From the NCBI RefSeq assembly GCF_015476235.1, contig NZ_CP064338.1:3596001-3660000 (forward strand): a stretch of DNA of 64,000 nucleotides. Reading direction: 5' to 3'. The translations under genes and the position numbers were made by a program. The DNA comes from Caldimonas thermodepolymerans. GTDB taxonomy: Bacteria > Pseudomonadota > Gammaproteobacteria > Burkholderiales > Burkholderiaceae_C. Position 1 is the stretch's first letter. Every line of letters begins with the position of its first letter. Below, piece after piece: positions 17,630 through 26,618 of this stretch. The notes under the pieces were generated by a model. The model was not told the origin of the DNA, did not search any database, and saw only the letters and a program-made list of their open reading frames with translations.

Positions 17630-18673
17630 ATGAGCATCACCTACCGCTACCTGGGCCGCAGCGCCCTCAAAGTCTCCAACCTCGCCCTGGGCACGATGAT
17701 GTTCGGCGGCCCCACGCCGGAAGCCGAGGCGCGCGAGATCATCGCCCGCGCCAAGTCGCAGGGCGTCAACTTCATCGACACCGCCGACGTCTACCAGAAG
17801 GGCGAGACCGAGCGCGTCGTCGGCCGCGCGATCAAGCAGGACCGCGACGACTGGGTGCTGGCCACCAAGTTCGGCAACCCGCTGGGCGAAGGCGTCAACC
17901 GCGGCGGCCAGTCGCGCAAGTGGATCATCGAGGCGGTGAACAACAGCCTGCGCCGGCTCGACACCGACTACATCGACCTGCTGTACTTCCACCGCGCCGA
18001 CTTCGACGCCCCGCTGGGCGAGGCGGTGCGCGCCGTCGGCGACCTGATCCGCGCCGGCAAGGTGCGCTACTTCGGCGTCTCCAACTTCCGCGGCTGGCGC
18101 ATCGCGGAAGTCGCGCATCTGGCCGACGCCGAAGGCATCGACCGCCCGATCGCCAGCCAGCCCCTCTACAACCTGGTCAACCGCACCGCCGAGGCCGAGC
18201 AGCTGCCCGCGGCCGCCGCCTACGGCCTGGGCGTGGTGTCCTACAGCCCGCTGGCGCGCGGGGTGCTGACCGCCAAGTACGAATCGCTGGACCATGCCGA
18301 GCCGGGCTCGCGGGCCGCGCGCAAGGACAAGCGCCTGCTCGAGACCGAATGGCGTGCCGAGTCGATCGAGATCGCGAAGAAGATCCGCGACTACGTGGCC
18401 GCACGCGACATCGACCCGGTGGACTTCGCGGTGGGCTGGGTGCTGAACAACCGGCTGGTCACCGCGACGCTGGCCGGCCCGCGCACGCTGGCGCAGTGGG
18501 AAGGCTACGTGAAGGCGCTCGAGTACCGCTTCACGCCGGAAGACGAGGCGCTGGTCGACAGCCTCGTCGCGCCGGGCCACCCGTCCACCCCCGGCTTCAC
18601 CGATCCAGGCCATCCGGTCGAAGGGCGCGTGCCCTGCGTCGCGCCGGCCGGCAACGCGCAGGTGTCCGCATGA
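17630..18673 (+). CDS. Aldo/keto reductase
   Basis: 347 residues of the NADPH-dependent AKR family, a TIM barrel. Asp50, Tyr55, Lys80 and His121 fit the catalytic tetrad (FIDTADVY, ATKFG, YFHRAD). KVRYFGVSNF and the late cofactor-binding segment TATLAGPRTLAQWEG are also typical. It probably reduces an aldehyde or ketone released by oxygenolytic C-S cleavage, which is inference from the operon. It lies 15 bp after the ATPase gene, and its stop overlaps the next start (ATGA at 18670-18673). It may equally act on the imported substrate itself. Confidence 0.9.
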   Translation: MSITYRYLGRSALKVSNLALGTMMFGGPTPEAEAREIIARAKSQGVNFIDTADVYQKGETERVVGRAIKQDRDDWVLATKFGNPLGEGVNRGGQSRKWIIEAVNNSLRRLDTDYIDLLYFHRADFDAPLGEAVRAVGDLIRAGKVRYFGVSNFRGWRIAEVAHLADAEGIDRPIASQPLYNLVNRTAEAEQLPAAAAYGLGVVSYSPLARGVLTAKYESLDHAEPGSRAARKDKRLLETEWRAESIEIAKKIRDYVAARDIDPVDFAVGWVLNNRLVTATLAGPRTLAQWEGYVKALEYRFTPEDEALVDSLVAPGHPSTPGFTDPGHPVEGRVPCVAPAGNAQVSA

Positions 18674-19893
18674 GCGCCGTCGCCGCCTTTGCCTCGCCGC
18701 GCCCGCGCACGCGCGAGGAGATCCTGGCCGGCCTGCCGGCGCTGGCAGCGGCCATTGCCGAGGGCGCCTCCGAGCGCGAGAAGCAGCACGTGCTGCCGTT
18801 CGAGCAGTTCAAGCTGGTGCGCGCCTCGGGGCTGGGCACGCTGCGCATCGGCCGCGAACAGGGCGGCCCGGGCGGCAGCATCGAGGACGTGATCCACGCC
18901 GTCACCACGCTGGCGGCGGCAGACTCCAACGTCGCCCACGCACTGCGCACGCACTTCAACACCTGCGAGCTGCTGCGCCTGGGTCCGCCCGAGCCGCACC
19001 GCCTGCGCCACATCCGGCTCATCCTCGAGGGCGCGCTGTTCGGCGGCGCGTTCACCGAGCAGGGCACGGCGCGCGCCGGGCAGAACACCACGCGCCTGGT
19101 GCGCGTGGGCAACGGCTGGCGCCTGCGCGGGCGCAAGTACTACACCACCGGCACCGCGTTCGCCGACTACGCCTCGGTGTTCGCCTTCGACGACGAGGAG
19201 CGCGGCGTCAACGCGGTGATCCCGGTCACGCGCGAGGGCGTGGAGATCCTCGACGACTGGGACGGCATGGGCCAGAACCTCACCGCCAGCAGCTCGATGG
19301 TGCTCAACGACGTGGAGGTGTTCGAGGACGAGATCGCCCCCGGCGAGCGCGACGACCTGGCCGGCCGGCACGCCTCGGCGCTGCGCCAGCTGATCCTGGT
19401 CGCCACCGCCGCGGGCATCGTGCGCAACGTGGTGTCCGATGCGGTGAACTACGTGCGCAGGCACGGCCGCCCGGCCATGCACAGCCCGGCCGAGACCGCG
19501 CGAGAGGACCACTTCGTGCAGCTGGTGATCGGCGAGCTGGGCGCGGCCAGCCATGCGATCGACGTGCTGGTGGCCGACGCCGCGCGCCAGCTGGACCGCA
19601 GCGCCGAGGCCATCCTGCGCCAGGCGCCCGATGCCGACGACGTGGTGCTGCAGGGCGCGCTCACCACCGCGCGCACGCAGCTGGTGGTCAGCCGCCTGGC
19701 GCTGGCCGCGGCCGAGCGCATGTTCGAGGCCGGCGGCGCCTCGGCCACCTCGCGCAAGCACAACTTCGACCGCCACTGGCGCAACCTGCGCACCATCTTC
19801 AGCCACAACCCGCTGCAGCACAAGGCGCGCATCCTGGGCGACCACGCGCTCAACGGGACGAAGACGCACCTGGTCGAAGGGCGCGTGTTCTGA
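18670..19893 (+). CDS. SfnB/DszC-like flavin-dependent monooxygenase (acyl-CoA-dehydrogenase fold)
   Basis: 407 residues. The N-terminal helical domain (FKLVRASGLGTLRIGREQGGPG) and the beta domain with GGAFTEQGTARAG, WRLRGRKYYTTGTAFADY and DDWDGMGQNLTASSSMVLNDVEV match the SfnB/DszC branch, in which 'GRKxYxTGxxFA' and 'DWxGxGQxxTASG' are characteristic. These enzymes use FMNH2 and O2 to oxidise sulfides or sulfones. The C-terminal domain has MFEAGGASATSRKHNFDRHWRN, typical of the group. It is translationally coupled to the aldo/keto reductase and ends the rightward arm before a terminator. The cluster therefore encodes two such paralogues, suggesting consecutive oxidations. Confidence 0.85.
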   Translation: MSAVAAFASPRPRTREEILAGLPALAAAIAEGASEREKQHVLPFEQFKLVRASGLGTLRIGREQGGPGGSIEDVIHAVTTLAAADSNVAHALRTHFNTCELLRLGPPEPHRLRHIRLILEGALFGGAFTEQGTARAGQNTTRLVRVGNGWRLRGRKYYTTGTAFADYASVFAFDDEERGVNAVIPVTREGVEILDDWDGMGQNLTASSSMVLNDVEVFEDEIAPGERDDLAGRHASALRQLILVATAAGIVRNVVSDAVNYVRRHGRPAMHSPAETAREDHFVQLVIGELGAASHAIDVLVADAARQLDRSAEAILRQAPDADDVVLQGALTTARTQLVVSRLALAAAERMFEAGGASATSRKHNFDRHWRNLRTIFSHNPLQHKARILGDHALNGTKTHLVEGRVF

Positions 19894-19915
19894 CGCGCCG
19901 GCCCGGCGCCCGGCC

Positions 19916-19947
19916 CGCCGGCGCCAGCCGCAGGGCCGGCGTCCTTT
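19916..19947 (+). terminator. Probable Rho-independent terminator of the rightward sulfur arm
   Basis: CGCCGGC (19916-19922) pairs with GCCGGCG (19935-19941) around a 12-base loop and is followed by TCCTTTT. It lies just after the SfnB-like gene and before the convergent cystine-type permease gene. Confidence 0.6.
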
Positions 19948-19965
19948 TCGTTGGCGGTGGCGGCC

Positions 19966-20619
19966 TCAGTGCGGAAACGCCAGCCGCCGCTCCATGAAGC
20001 GCTGCACGCGCTCGAACAGCAGGCTCAGCACCCAGTAGATGCCGGCCGCCCCCAGGTACAGCGGGAACGGTTGGAAGGTAGTGGAGATCAGTTCCTTGGT
20101 CGCGAGCATCAGCTCGGTCACCGCGATCACCGAGACCAGCGAGGTGTCCTTGATCAGGCTGATCAGGCTGTTGCTGAGGCTGGGCACGGCCATGCGCAGC
20201 GCCTGCGGCGCGACGACGTGGCGCAGCGTCTGGATGCGCGTCAGGCCCAGGCTCGTGCCGGCCATCCACTGGCCCTGCGGCACGCCCAGCACCGCACCGC
20301 GCAGGCTCTCGGACAGGTACGCCGCGACGTTGAGCGTCAGCGCCAGGATGCCGGCGGTCACCGGCGTGAACTCGATGCCCACGCTGGGCAGCCCGTAGTA
20401 GACGAGGAACACCTGCACCAGCAGCGGCGTGCCGCGCATCGCGCTGACGTAGACCGCGGCCGCCTGCGCCAGCACCGGCACCTGCAGCACGCGCAGCAGC
20501 GCGACGATGCTGGCCAGCGCCAGCCCCAGCACCATGGCCGAGACGGCGAACAGCAGCGTGTAGCCGGTGGCCTTGAGCATCACCGGCGCGGCGAATTCGA
20601 ACAGCGCGATCAGGTCCAT
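19966..20619 (-). CDS. Polar amino acid (cystine-type) ABC transporter permease
   Basis: 217 residues with about five membrane helices. Family marks are MRGTPLLVQVFLVYYGLP and the EAA loop GLTRIQTLRHVVAPQALRMAVPSLSNSLISLIKDTSLVSVIAVTEL-like region, matching the HisM/GlnP/TcyL group. The C-terminal LISTTFQPFPLYLGAAGIYW resembles cystine permeases. It forms a homodimeric channel for the binding protein encoded just upstream. No ATPase gene of the set is present in the window. The start MDLIAL at 20619 is chosen over an ATG at 20661 that lies in the terminator hairpin region. Substrate assignment is tentative but agrees with the adjacent sulfur cluster. Confidence 0.85.
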   Translation of the reverse strand: MDLIALFEFAAPVMLKATGYTLLFAVSAMVLGLALASIVALLRVLQVPVLAQAAAVYVSAMRGTPLLVQVFLVYYGLPSVGIEFTPVTAGILALTLNVAAYLSESLRGAVLGVPQGQWMAGTSLGLTRIQTLRHVVAPQALRMAVPSLSNSLISLIKDTSLVSVIAVTELMLATKELISTTFQPFPLYLGAAGIYWVLSLLFERVQRFMERRLAFPH

Positions 20620-20644
20620 GAGGGGTGCATCCTCCCGTCCAACG

Positions 20645-20672
20645 AAAAAAGCCCTCTGCACGGGCAGAGGGC
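20645..20672 (-). terminator. Rho-independent terminator between binding-protein and permease genes
   Basis: On the minus strand GCCCTCTGC and GCAGAGGGC form a perfect 9-bp stem with a 4-base loop (20651-20672), followed by six T residues (A at 20645-20650). It sits after the binding-protein gene (ends 20701) and before the permease start at 20619, so it should reduce permease expression relative to the binding protein. Confidence 0.88.
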
Positions 20673-20700
20673 CGTCACGCCCCGGTGGCCGGCGGGCCTC

Positions 20701-21501
20701 TTATTGGGCCACAGGCGGCTTGCTCACGTCACGCCCGAACCACTTGTTCGAGATCTGCGCGAACGTGCCGTCGGCCTTGAGCGACTCCAGCGCCGCGTCG
20801 ATGGCCTGCTTGAACTTCGGGTTGCCCTTGCGGAACGGGATCGCGTTGGTCTCGACCTTGCCGATCGGCGCGCCGGCCTTGACCGGCAGGCGGCTCTTCT
20901 GCGCCAGGTAGGGGATCAGCAGGCTGTCGTTGAGCGCGACGTCCACGCGGCCGGTGACCAGGTCCTGCAGGTACTCCGGCGCGCCGGGGTAGACCTTGAC
21001 CGTCGCGCCAGGGATCGAGCGCGCCAGGTCCGCGTAGTTGCTGCCCTGGCTGACGCCGATGGTCAGGCCCTTGAGGTCGGCCTCGGAGCGGATCGGGCGC
21101 GTCTCGTTGGCGCGCACGATCAGCTGCGGGCTGGAGACCACGTAGGGCGCGCTGAAGTCGAACACCTGCTGGCGCTGCGGCGTGGCCGCCACCTGGTTGA
21201 CGATCACGTCGTACTTGCCGGCCTGCAGGCCGGCCAGGATGCCGCTCCACTCGGTGGTGGTGAACTCGGCCTTGACGCCCAGCTTGCCCGCGATCGCCTC
21301 GGCGATCTCGACGTCGAAGCCGGTCAGCCGGCCCTGCTCGTCACGGAAGTTGAACGGCGGGTAGGTGCCCTCCACCGCGACGCGCAGCGTGCCACGCTGC
21401 TGGACCTCGTCGAGCAGGTCGGCCGCGTGGGCCACAGGCGCCGCGGCCAGGAAGGCGAGCATGAGGCCGGCCGAGGCCAGCCAGGTCTTGAGCAATCCCA
21501 T
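20701..21501 (-). CDS. Amino acid (cystine-type) ABC transporter solute-binding protein
   Basis: 266 residues. A Sec signal peptide occupies about residues 1-27 (hydrophobic core GLMLAFLAAAPVAHA, cleavage near AHA-A). The mature protein is an SBP_bac_3 family member: GTLRVAVEGTYPPFNF, LTGFDVEIAEAIA, YDVIVNQVAATPQR and SAPYVVSSPQLIV. TYPPF and FDVE form the canonical ligand-binding start. It resembles FliY/TcyJ cystine-binding proteins, which fits the permease type and sulfur neighbourhood. Transcribed leftward from an AT-rich promoter region near 21509-21560. Other polar amino acids cannot be excluded. Confidence 0.87.
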   Translation of the reverse strand: MGLLKTWLASAGLMLAFLAAAPVAHAADLLDEVQQRGTLRVAVEGTYPPFNFRDEQGRLTGFDVEIAEAIAGKLGVKAEFTTTEWSGILAGLQAGKYDVIVNQVAATPQRQQVFDFSAPYVVSSPQLIVRANETRPIRSEADLKGLTIGVSQGSNYADLARSIPGATVKVYPGAPEYLQDLVTGRVDVALNDSLLIPYLAQKSRLPVKAGAPIGKVETNAIPFRKGNPKFKQAIDAALESLKADGTFAQISNKWFGRDVSKPPVAQ

Positions 21502-21508
21502 ATATCTA

Positions 21509-21560
21509 TCCTGGAATTAAGATTGAAAACGTTATACGCCAGGAATCTATGGGAAAGCCA
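21509..21560 (-). promoter_or_regulatory. AT-rich promoter region of the cystine-type transporter
   Basis: The only markedly AT-rich stretch in this part of the window. On the minus strand a TATAAC box (21531-21536) lies downstream of a weak TTGGCT with about 19-bp spacing. TCCTGG (21509-21514) and CCAGGA (21539-21544) form an inverted repeat flanking the likely start of transcription, a possible operator. Assigned by eye. Confidence 0.35.
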
Positions 21561-21570
21561 AAACCCTTGT

Positions 21571-21597
21571 CGCCCGGTGGGTTGTGGCCACCGGGCG
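21571..21597 (-). terminator. Hairpin terminator after the tannase-family gene
   Basis: CGCCCGGTGG and CCACCGGGCG form a perfect 10-bp stem with a 7-base loop, followed on the minus strand by ACAAGGGTTTT. It lies ten bases beyond the end of the leftward esterase gene. Confidence 0.6.
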
Positions 21598-21606
21598 CCG
21601 CTGCCC

Positions 21607-23232
21607 TCACTCGCAGCGGAAGCTGGCCGCGTCGTTCGGATCGCCTTGGCCGTCGTACACCGCCTGCTTCGGGTAGGCGCACAACGGCCGGGTCAGCGTC
21701 ACCTGACCGCCCGCGACCCGCGAGGCGATGAAGTCGTCGGGCGCCTGGCCGGTTTCGACCCAGCGGTCCATCGCGGCCAGCAGGTCCCGCTGCGGCGCGA
21801 CCGGCACCGCCGTGCCATCCCCGCGCAGCGTCGTCGCGCCGCTGCCGCCGCTGCAATGCCCCATGCCGGGGACGAGGAACAGACGGTAGAACGCATCGAC
21901 CGCTTCCTGCGATCCCTGCGCGGTGCGCACGCCCTCGTAATAGTTGATGCTGTCGAAGGCGCTGACCACCGGATCGCTCCAGCCGTGGTAGACGAGCAGC
22001 TTGCCGCCGGCGGCCTTGAAGGCGGACAGGTCGGTGCTGGTCTGGTCCACCAGCGGCGAGATCTTCGCCCGGGCATAGCTGACATCGCGGTCGAAGTCGA
22101 AGGTCCACCAGTTCCAGTGCGGATCCTCGAAGACCCAGTACCGCCAGAAGTCGGCGCGCACCGGCTCGCCGGCCCCCATGTAGCTCGACCAGCCGGCCTC
22201 GCTGCCCACCGGCCAGCCGGGGTACAGCTGTTCGCCCGTGCGCGGGTTGCGCGGGCCCTGGTAGATGAGCTGGGCCGCACGGACCTGGTCGGCCGTCAGG
22301 CAGTCGGGCGCCTCGGCACCGGTGCATTGCAGCGACGTGACATCGAAGTGCGCGCTGGTGCAGGCCCGCGGGTCGTTGATGACGCCGTCGGTGACACCGT
22401 CGAGCGCGTCGCAGGCCGCGACCGCGCGCTCGGTGATCAGGCGCAGCTTCTGCGGCGTCACGTACTGCGTGAGGTTGTCGTTCTGCGGCCGGTTGGCGCG
22501 GAAGCGCCACATGAACTCGATGTTCAGCGCGGTCCGGTTGTTGCCCGGCGCGCCGGCGATGATCCCGTCGAAGTCCTCGGGGTAGCGCTGCGCCTCGGCG
22601 AATCCCTGGTGCCCGCCGGTCGAGCAGCCCAGGTAGTAGGCGCGCTGCGCCGCCTGCCCGCGTTTGGCCTCGAGCAATGCCTTGCCGGCCACGGTGATGG
22701 CATGGATCGAGCGGCTTCCCCAGTCGACGATGCGCTCGGGATAGGTCACGCCCCACAGCATGTCTTCGGTCTGGTGCCCGGTGTCGCCGCCCATCACCGC
22801 GTAGCCCTGGCGCATCGCGTAGGCCATGTCGCCATAGCTGAGCGCGGGACTGTAGCCACCGTTGCCGGTGGTCACGAGCTTGCCGTTCCAGGCCTCGCCT
22901 TCGGGCACCCACAGCTCGAAATGGATCTCGGATTGCGACGTCGGCGTCGCGACGGCTTCGATGCGGCAGAAGGCCGGCAGGTCGGCCAGCTGCTGCATCG
23001 TGCCGGGCGGGTTGTAGGTGCCGGCCTCGACCGGCGTCACGGCCTTGATCGTGGCCTGCTCGAGCTGCACGTCGGCAAAGGCCTCCAACGTGCAGGCGCG
23101 CGCTGCCGCCACGGGCGGCTCGTCCGCGGGGCTGCCCCCGCCTCCCCCTCCGCCGCCGCAAGCGGCCAGCAGCAGGGCCATCCAGGCGGGTGTGCAGCGC
23201 GCCAGGCGATGGTGCATGGTCTTCATCTTCAT
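21607..23232 (-). CDS. Tannase/feruloyl esterase-family lipoprotein
   Basis: 541 residues. A lipobox (LAAC, Cys25) followed by a run of glycines predicts an exported lipid-anchored enzyme. The body is a tannase/feruloyl esterase fold: nucleophile motif GCSTGG with Cys203-Ser204, acid Asp420 in GWSDPVVS and His459-Cys460 in PGMGHCSGG. This is the 'CS-D-HC' arrangement in which the two cysteines bond next to the catalytic Ser and His. Such enzymes hydrolyse gallate, ferulate or other aromatic esters outside the cell. It is the last gene of a leftward set with another lipoprotein hydrolase and a Bug-type binding protein. Exact substrate unknown. Confidence 0.9.
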   Translation of the reverse strand: MKMKTMHHRLARCTPAWMALLLAACGGGGGGGGSPADEPPVAAARACTLEAFADVQLEQATIKAVTPVEAGTYNPPGTMQQLADLPAFCRIEAVATPTSQSEIHFELWVPEGEAWNGKLVTTGNGGYSPALSYGDMAYAMRQGYAVMGGDTGHQTEDMLWGVTYPERIVDWGSRSIHAITVAGKALLEAKRGQAAQRAYYLGCSTGGHQGFAEAQRYPEDFDGIIAGAPGNNRTALNIEFMWRFRANRPQNDNLTQYVTPQKLRLITERAVAACDALDGVTDGVINDPRACTSAHFDVTSLQCTGAEAPDCLTADQVRAAQLIYQGPRNPRTGEQLYPGWPVGSEAGWSSYMGAGEPVRADFWRYWVFEDPHWNWWTFDFDRDVSYARAKISPLVDQTSTDLSAFKAAGGKLLVYHGWSDPVVSAFDSINYYEGVRTAQGSQEAVDAFYRLFLVPGMGHCSGGSGATTLRGDGTAVPVAPQRDLLAAMDRWVETGQAPDDFIASRVAGGQVTLTRPLCAYPKQAVYDGQGDPNDAASFRCE

Positions 23233-23309
23233 GGTCGGTCTCCTTCACGTCTCCAGGTCGGTCCTGCCGGCACGGCCCGTCACCCCGGACCGCACCGCGC
23301 AGGCGTGCG

Positions 23310-25433
23310 TCAGGGCAGCACGGGGTTGTCGATGGCCTGCTGGATCAGTCGGTCGGCGTCGCGCTGCAGCAGGAAGCGCTCGGCCACCAGGGCTTCGGCC
23401 GCCGTCCGGACGGCAGCGACATAGCCGGCTTGGTTGCCATAGAGCGATTCGAGCGAGGGGCGCGTGTCCCCCGCCGCAATGCGCTCGGCCTCGGTGCGAT
23501 GGAACGGGATGAACGCGCCGCTCAGGTTGGCAAGGTCGTCCCACGCCGGGTTGGCAACGTAGTTGAACTCGATGCTGGTCCCGACGGGCGCGCGCACCGC
23601 AACGCTGCGGATGCCTGCCAGCGTGAGTCCCGTGTGCGGGTCGACCTGCGGCACGAGGATCGCGTAGTCGCGCCCGGTGTAGTGGGGCGGCAGGTACGTC
23701 GCGATGCCGGACTCGTCCTCGGGGATGTACTGCGGGCCGAAGTCGAGCAGCTTGAAGCCGTTGTGCAGCGCGCGGTACTGGAACTCCGGGATCTCGGTCG
23801 GCGTGCCGTCGACCGGCCACTTGACGCCACGCATCACCGGGAACGTCACCTGGTGCGGGCGCACCAGCGTGCCGTCGTCGATGCGCGGCACCTGGCTGTC
23901 CGGTGGCGGCACGTCGCGCACCACCCAGTCTTCCAGCGCGATGAAGAGGGCCCGGAACGTGTCGTTGAACTCGGCCACGGTGCCGCGCGGATACACGGTC
24001 GACGACGGCGACCAGCTGATGCTGGACAGCCCCCCGAGCCCGCCATGCTGGGTGCTCGAGTAGTAGTAGATGCGCACGTTGTCCGGCTGCTCGAGGTCGC
24101 GCAGGCCGAGCGCGTCGGTCAGCACCGGCGAGCCCTGCAGCTGCCAGAACTCCGTGCCCGACAGGCCAAGGAAGAACTTCGGACAGGCGTTGCTCTGCGT
24201 GCAACGCCGCATCACGCCGCCGCGCCGGCCCGCCACGTCGTCCTGATAGTCGGCGGCCAGCCCCCGCGGGGCGGTCTGCCCGAAGGCCGTATGGTCCGTG
24301 CGCAGCCCGCCACCGCCTCCCGGCACCGCGAAGCGCATGTTGACGTTGGTCTGGCGCGCCGCGACGTGCGCGAACATGCCGTCGCACACGCGCCGGCCGT
24401 CGCGTCCCTCGTTGAAGCCGAGGTGCAGGAACGTCTTCATCGCGTTGCCCGACTGCGACGTGCCCTGGCACAGCGTGTGGGTGATCCGCCCGGCCAGCGG
24501 GTTGGGATTGCCGTCGGCGTCGGCCTGCGCGTCGCGGAAGAAGCTGATGGTGTCGCGCAGCGCGGCCAGCCCCACGCCCATCACCAGCGGGTCGCGCGCC
24601 ACGTAGACCAGCTCGTAGAGGTAGTCCGGGTCGAACCCTTCCTTCAGGCAGATGCGCGTCTCGTCGGGCGTGCCGGGAAAGGGGTTGTCGGTGGTGTTGC
24701 AGTCGGCGAACTTCCAGTCGCTCGCGGGAATCGGGATGCGCGGGTCGGTCTCCTTGACCCGCTTGGTCAGCGAATAGCCGGGCTGGGTGTTGTCCAGGCT
24801 GGCCGGCGGGTACGGCATCATCGTGCCGTTGAAGACGCCTCCGGGCAGGCTCATCACCGGGGTCGGCACGGCAGGCACCAGCTCGGCGCGGTACGGGCCG
24901 GTGATCGGCGAGCCGTCCGGGTTGCGCGCCACCGGCACGGTGACGGTCAGGCGGTTCGGGCTGCTCTTGGGCACGTCGCCCTGCCAGGCCGAGTACAGCA
25001 GCACGTAGCCGCGCTCGAAGTAGATCGCGTCGCTCGGGGCCGTGGCCAGGTTGGGCTCGGTCAGGACATTGCCGCGGTTGGGCGCGTCGTAGCGCAGCAC
25101 CCCGCTGGCACGGCTCATGTCCTTGGGCTTGAGCATCATGAACTCGGCCGTGTACTCGACCATGCCGCGGTCGTTCACCGGCGCGAGCTCCAGGTCCTGG
25201 ATGATCGCGTTGCGGGGATCGCGCGGATCGACCTCGCCCTGCAGCATGCCGCGCACCCGCTCGTATTCGCCCACGTCGCCGAAGCTGCCGGGGTAGGGCT
25301 CGACACTGGTGATGGTCAGGCGCATCTGCGGCTGCGGTCGGGGTTCGGGGCGGGTGCCTCCGCCGCCGCCACAGCCGGCCGCCAGGACCAACGCGCAGGC
25401 CCAGGGAAGGATGCGCAGGAAACCTCGTTTCAT
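23310..25433 (-). CDS. Exported alpha/beta-hydrolase-domain lipoprotein
   Basis: 707 residues. The start MKRGFLRIL at 25433 gives a lipoprotein signal with lipobox LAAGC (Cys21) and a Gly-rich linker. The body matches the large 'alpha/beta hydrolase domain-containing' family of secreted proteins: QGEVDPRDPRNAIIQDLELAP-like N-terminal region, a nucleophile elbow GTSQSG (Ser328), and the C-terminal YVAAVRTAAEALVAERFLLQRDADRL segment. Function within the family is poorly known; esterase activity is likely. It lies 77 bp before the tannase-family gene and 152 bp after the Bug-type gene, and probably belongs to the same catabolic operon. Confidence 0.82.
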   Translation of the reverse strand: MKRGFLRILPWACALVLAAGCGGGGGTRPEPRPQPQMRLTITSVEPYPGSFGDVGEYERVRGMLQGEVDPRDPRNAIIQDLELAPVNDRGMVEYTAEFMMLKPKDMSRASGVLRYDAPNRGNVLTEPNLATAPSDAIYFERGYVLLYSAWQGDVPKSSPNRLTVTVPVARNPDGSPITGPYRAELVPAVPTPVMSLPGGVFNGTMMPYPPASLDNTQPGYSLTKRVKETDPRIPIPASDWKFADCNTTDNPFPGTPDETRICLKEGFDPDYLYELVYVARDPLVMGVGLAALRDTISFFRDAQADADGNPNPLAGRITHTLCQGTSQSGNAMKTFLHLGFNEGRDGRRVCDGMFAHVAARQTNVNMRFAVPGGGGGLRTDHTAFGQTAPRGLAADYQDDVAGRRGGVMRRCTQSNACPKFFLGLSGTEFWQLQGSPVLTDALGLRDLEQPDNVRIYYYSSTQHGGLGGLSSISWSPSSTVYPRGTVAEFNDTFRALFIALEDWVVRDVPPPDSQVPRIDDGTLVRPHQVTFPVMRGVKWPVDGTPTEIPEFQYRALHNGFKLLDFGPQYIPEDESGIATYLPPHYTGRDYAILVPQVDPHTGLTLAGIRSVAVRAPVGTSIEFNYVANPAWDDLANLSGAFIPFHRTEAERIAAGDTRPSLESLYGNQAGYVAAVRTAAEALVAERFLLQRDADRLIQQAIDNPVLP

Positions 25434-25585
25434 GGCTGTCTCCTTTCTTCCGGTGGAAGTCGGGGCGCGCGCAGGCAAAGCGCCGCCCCAGGGGCGGTTG
25501 CGCCGCCTCTGTCTGGTCGTCGCTGGATGACCGGGCTGCCGCGATGCAGCGCGCAGGGGCGCCGCATCACGCATCCGTCAGGGCG

Positions 25586-26560
25586 TCACTCGGGCTGGAT
25601 GCCGGCGGCCTTGATGATCTCGCCCCACTTGCGCGTCTCGGCCGCCTGGAACTGCGCCAGCTCCTCGGGCGTGCCGGTGAACGGCTCGGAGCCGCTCGCC
25701 TCGAAGAAGGCCTTCGCGGCCGGGCCGTTCGTGGCGCGCCGCAGCAGTTCGTTGAGCCGCTGCACCACCGGCGCGGGCGTGCCGGCCGGCACGTAGGCCG
25801 CGAACCAGTAGCCGATCTCGTAGCCCGGCACGCCGGCCTCGGCGATGGTGGGCACCTGCGGCAGCAGCGGCGAGCGCTTGGCCGCGGTGACGCCCAGCGC
25901 GCGCAGCTTGCCGCCCTGGATCTGCGGCACGCCGGTGGACATGTCGGCGAACATCATGTCGATCTGCCGGCCCAGCAGGTCGGTGATCGCGTTGGGATTG
26001 CTCTTGTAGGGCACGTGCAGCAGCTGCACCTTGGCCATCTGCTGGAACAGCTCGCCGGCGGTGCGGCTGGACGAGCTGCCGCTGCCGAAGGACAGCTTGC
26101 CGGGGTTCTTGCGCGCGTGCTCGATGACGTCGGCCACCGTCTTGAACGGCGATTCCGGATGCACCACCAGCACCTGCCCGCCCTTGCCGAGCGCGGTGAC
26201 CGGGGCGAAGTCCTTCACCGGGTCGTAGCCGATCTTCTTGTACAGGTGCTCGTTGGCCGCGTGCGTGGTGTTGGTCGTGATCAGCACGGTGTACCCGTCG
26301 GCCGGGGCGCGCGCCACCGCCTGCGCGGCCAGCATCCCGCTCGCACCGGCCTTGTTCTCGATCACCACGGGCTGCCGGGTCTCGGCCGTGAAGGCCTCGG
26401 CCAGCGCCCGCGCGATCTGGTCGGTGGCACTGCCGGCCGCGAACGGCACGACGAAGGTCACCGGCTTGTCGGGGTACGCCGAGGCGGCCGTGGCCGTGAT
26501 GCCCAGGGCCAGCAAGGCGGTGGCAACAAGGCACTGGCGGCGGTTGAGGACGTGGGCCAT
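25586..26560 (-). CDS. Bug-family (tripartite tricarboxylate transporter) solute-binding protein
   Basis: 324 residues with a Sec signal peptide (about residues 1-28; LLALGITATAASA). The mature part is a TctC/Bug protein: YPDKPVTFVVPFAAGSATDQIAR, VVIENKAGASGMLAAQAVA, and GKLRALGVTAAKRSPLLPQVPTIAEAGVPGYE, all hallmark segments. Bug proteins bind carboxylates or aromatic acids in the periplasm and are often orphan, as here: no TctA/TctB membrane genes are nearby. Its position between the AtuA-type genes and two exported hydrolases suggests it captures the organic acid released or consumed by the pathway. Confidence 0.92.
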   Translation of the reverse strand: MAHVLNRRQCLVATALLALGITATAASAYPDKPVTFVVPFAAGSATDQIARALAEAFTAETRQPVVIENKAGASGMLAAQAVARAPADGYTVLITTNTTHAANEHLYKKIGYDPVKDFAPVTALGKGGQVLVVHPESPFKTVADVIEHARKNPGKLSFGSGSSSSRTAGELFQQMAKVQLLHVPYKSNPNAITDLLGRQIDMMFADMSTGVPQIQGGKLRALGVTAAKRSPLLPQVPTIAEAGVPGYEIGYWFAAYVPAGTPAPVVQRLNELLRRATNGPAAKAFFEASGSEPFTGTPEELAQFQAAETRKWGEIIKAAGIQPE

Positions 26561-26618
26561 GGTTTGTCTCCTTTTCTCTGTTGGATGTGGATGGGCGGGG
26601 AAGCGAAGCAGCGACGCC

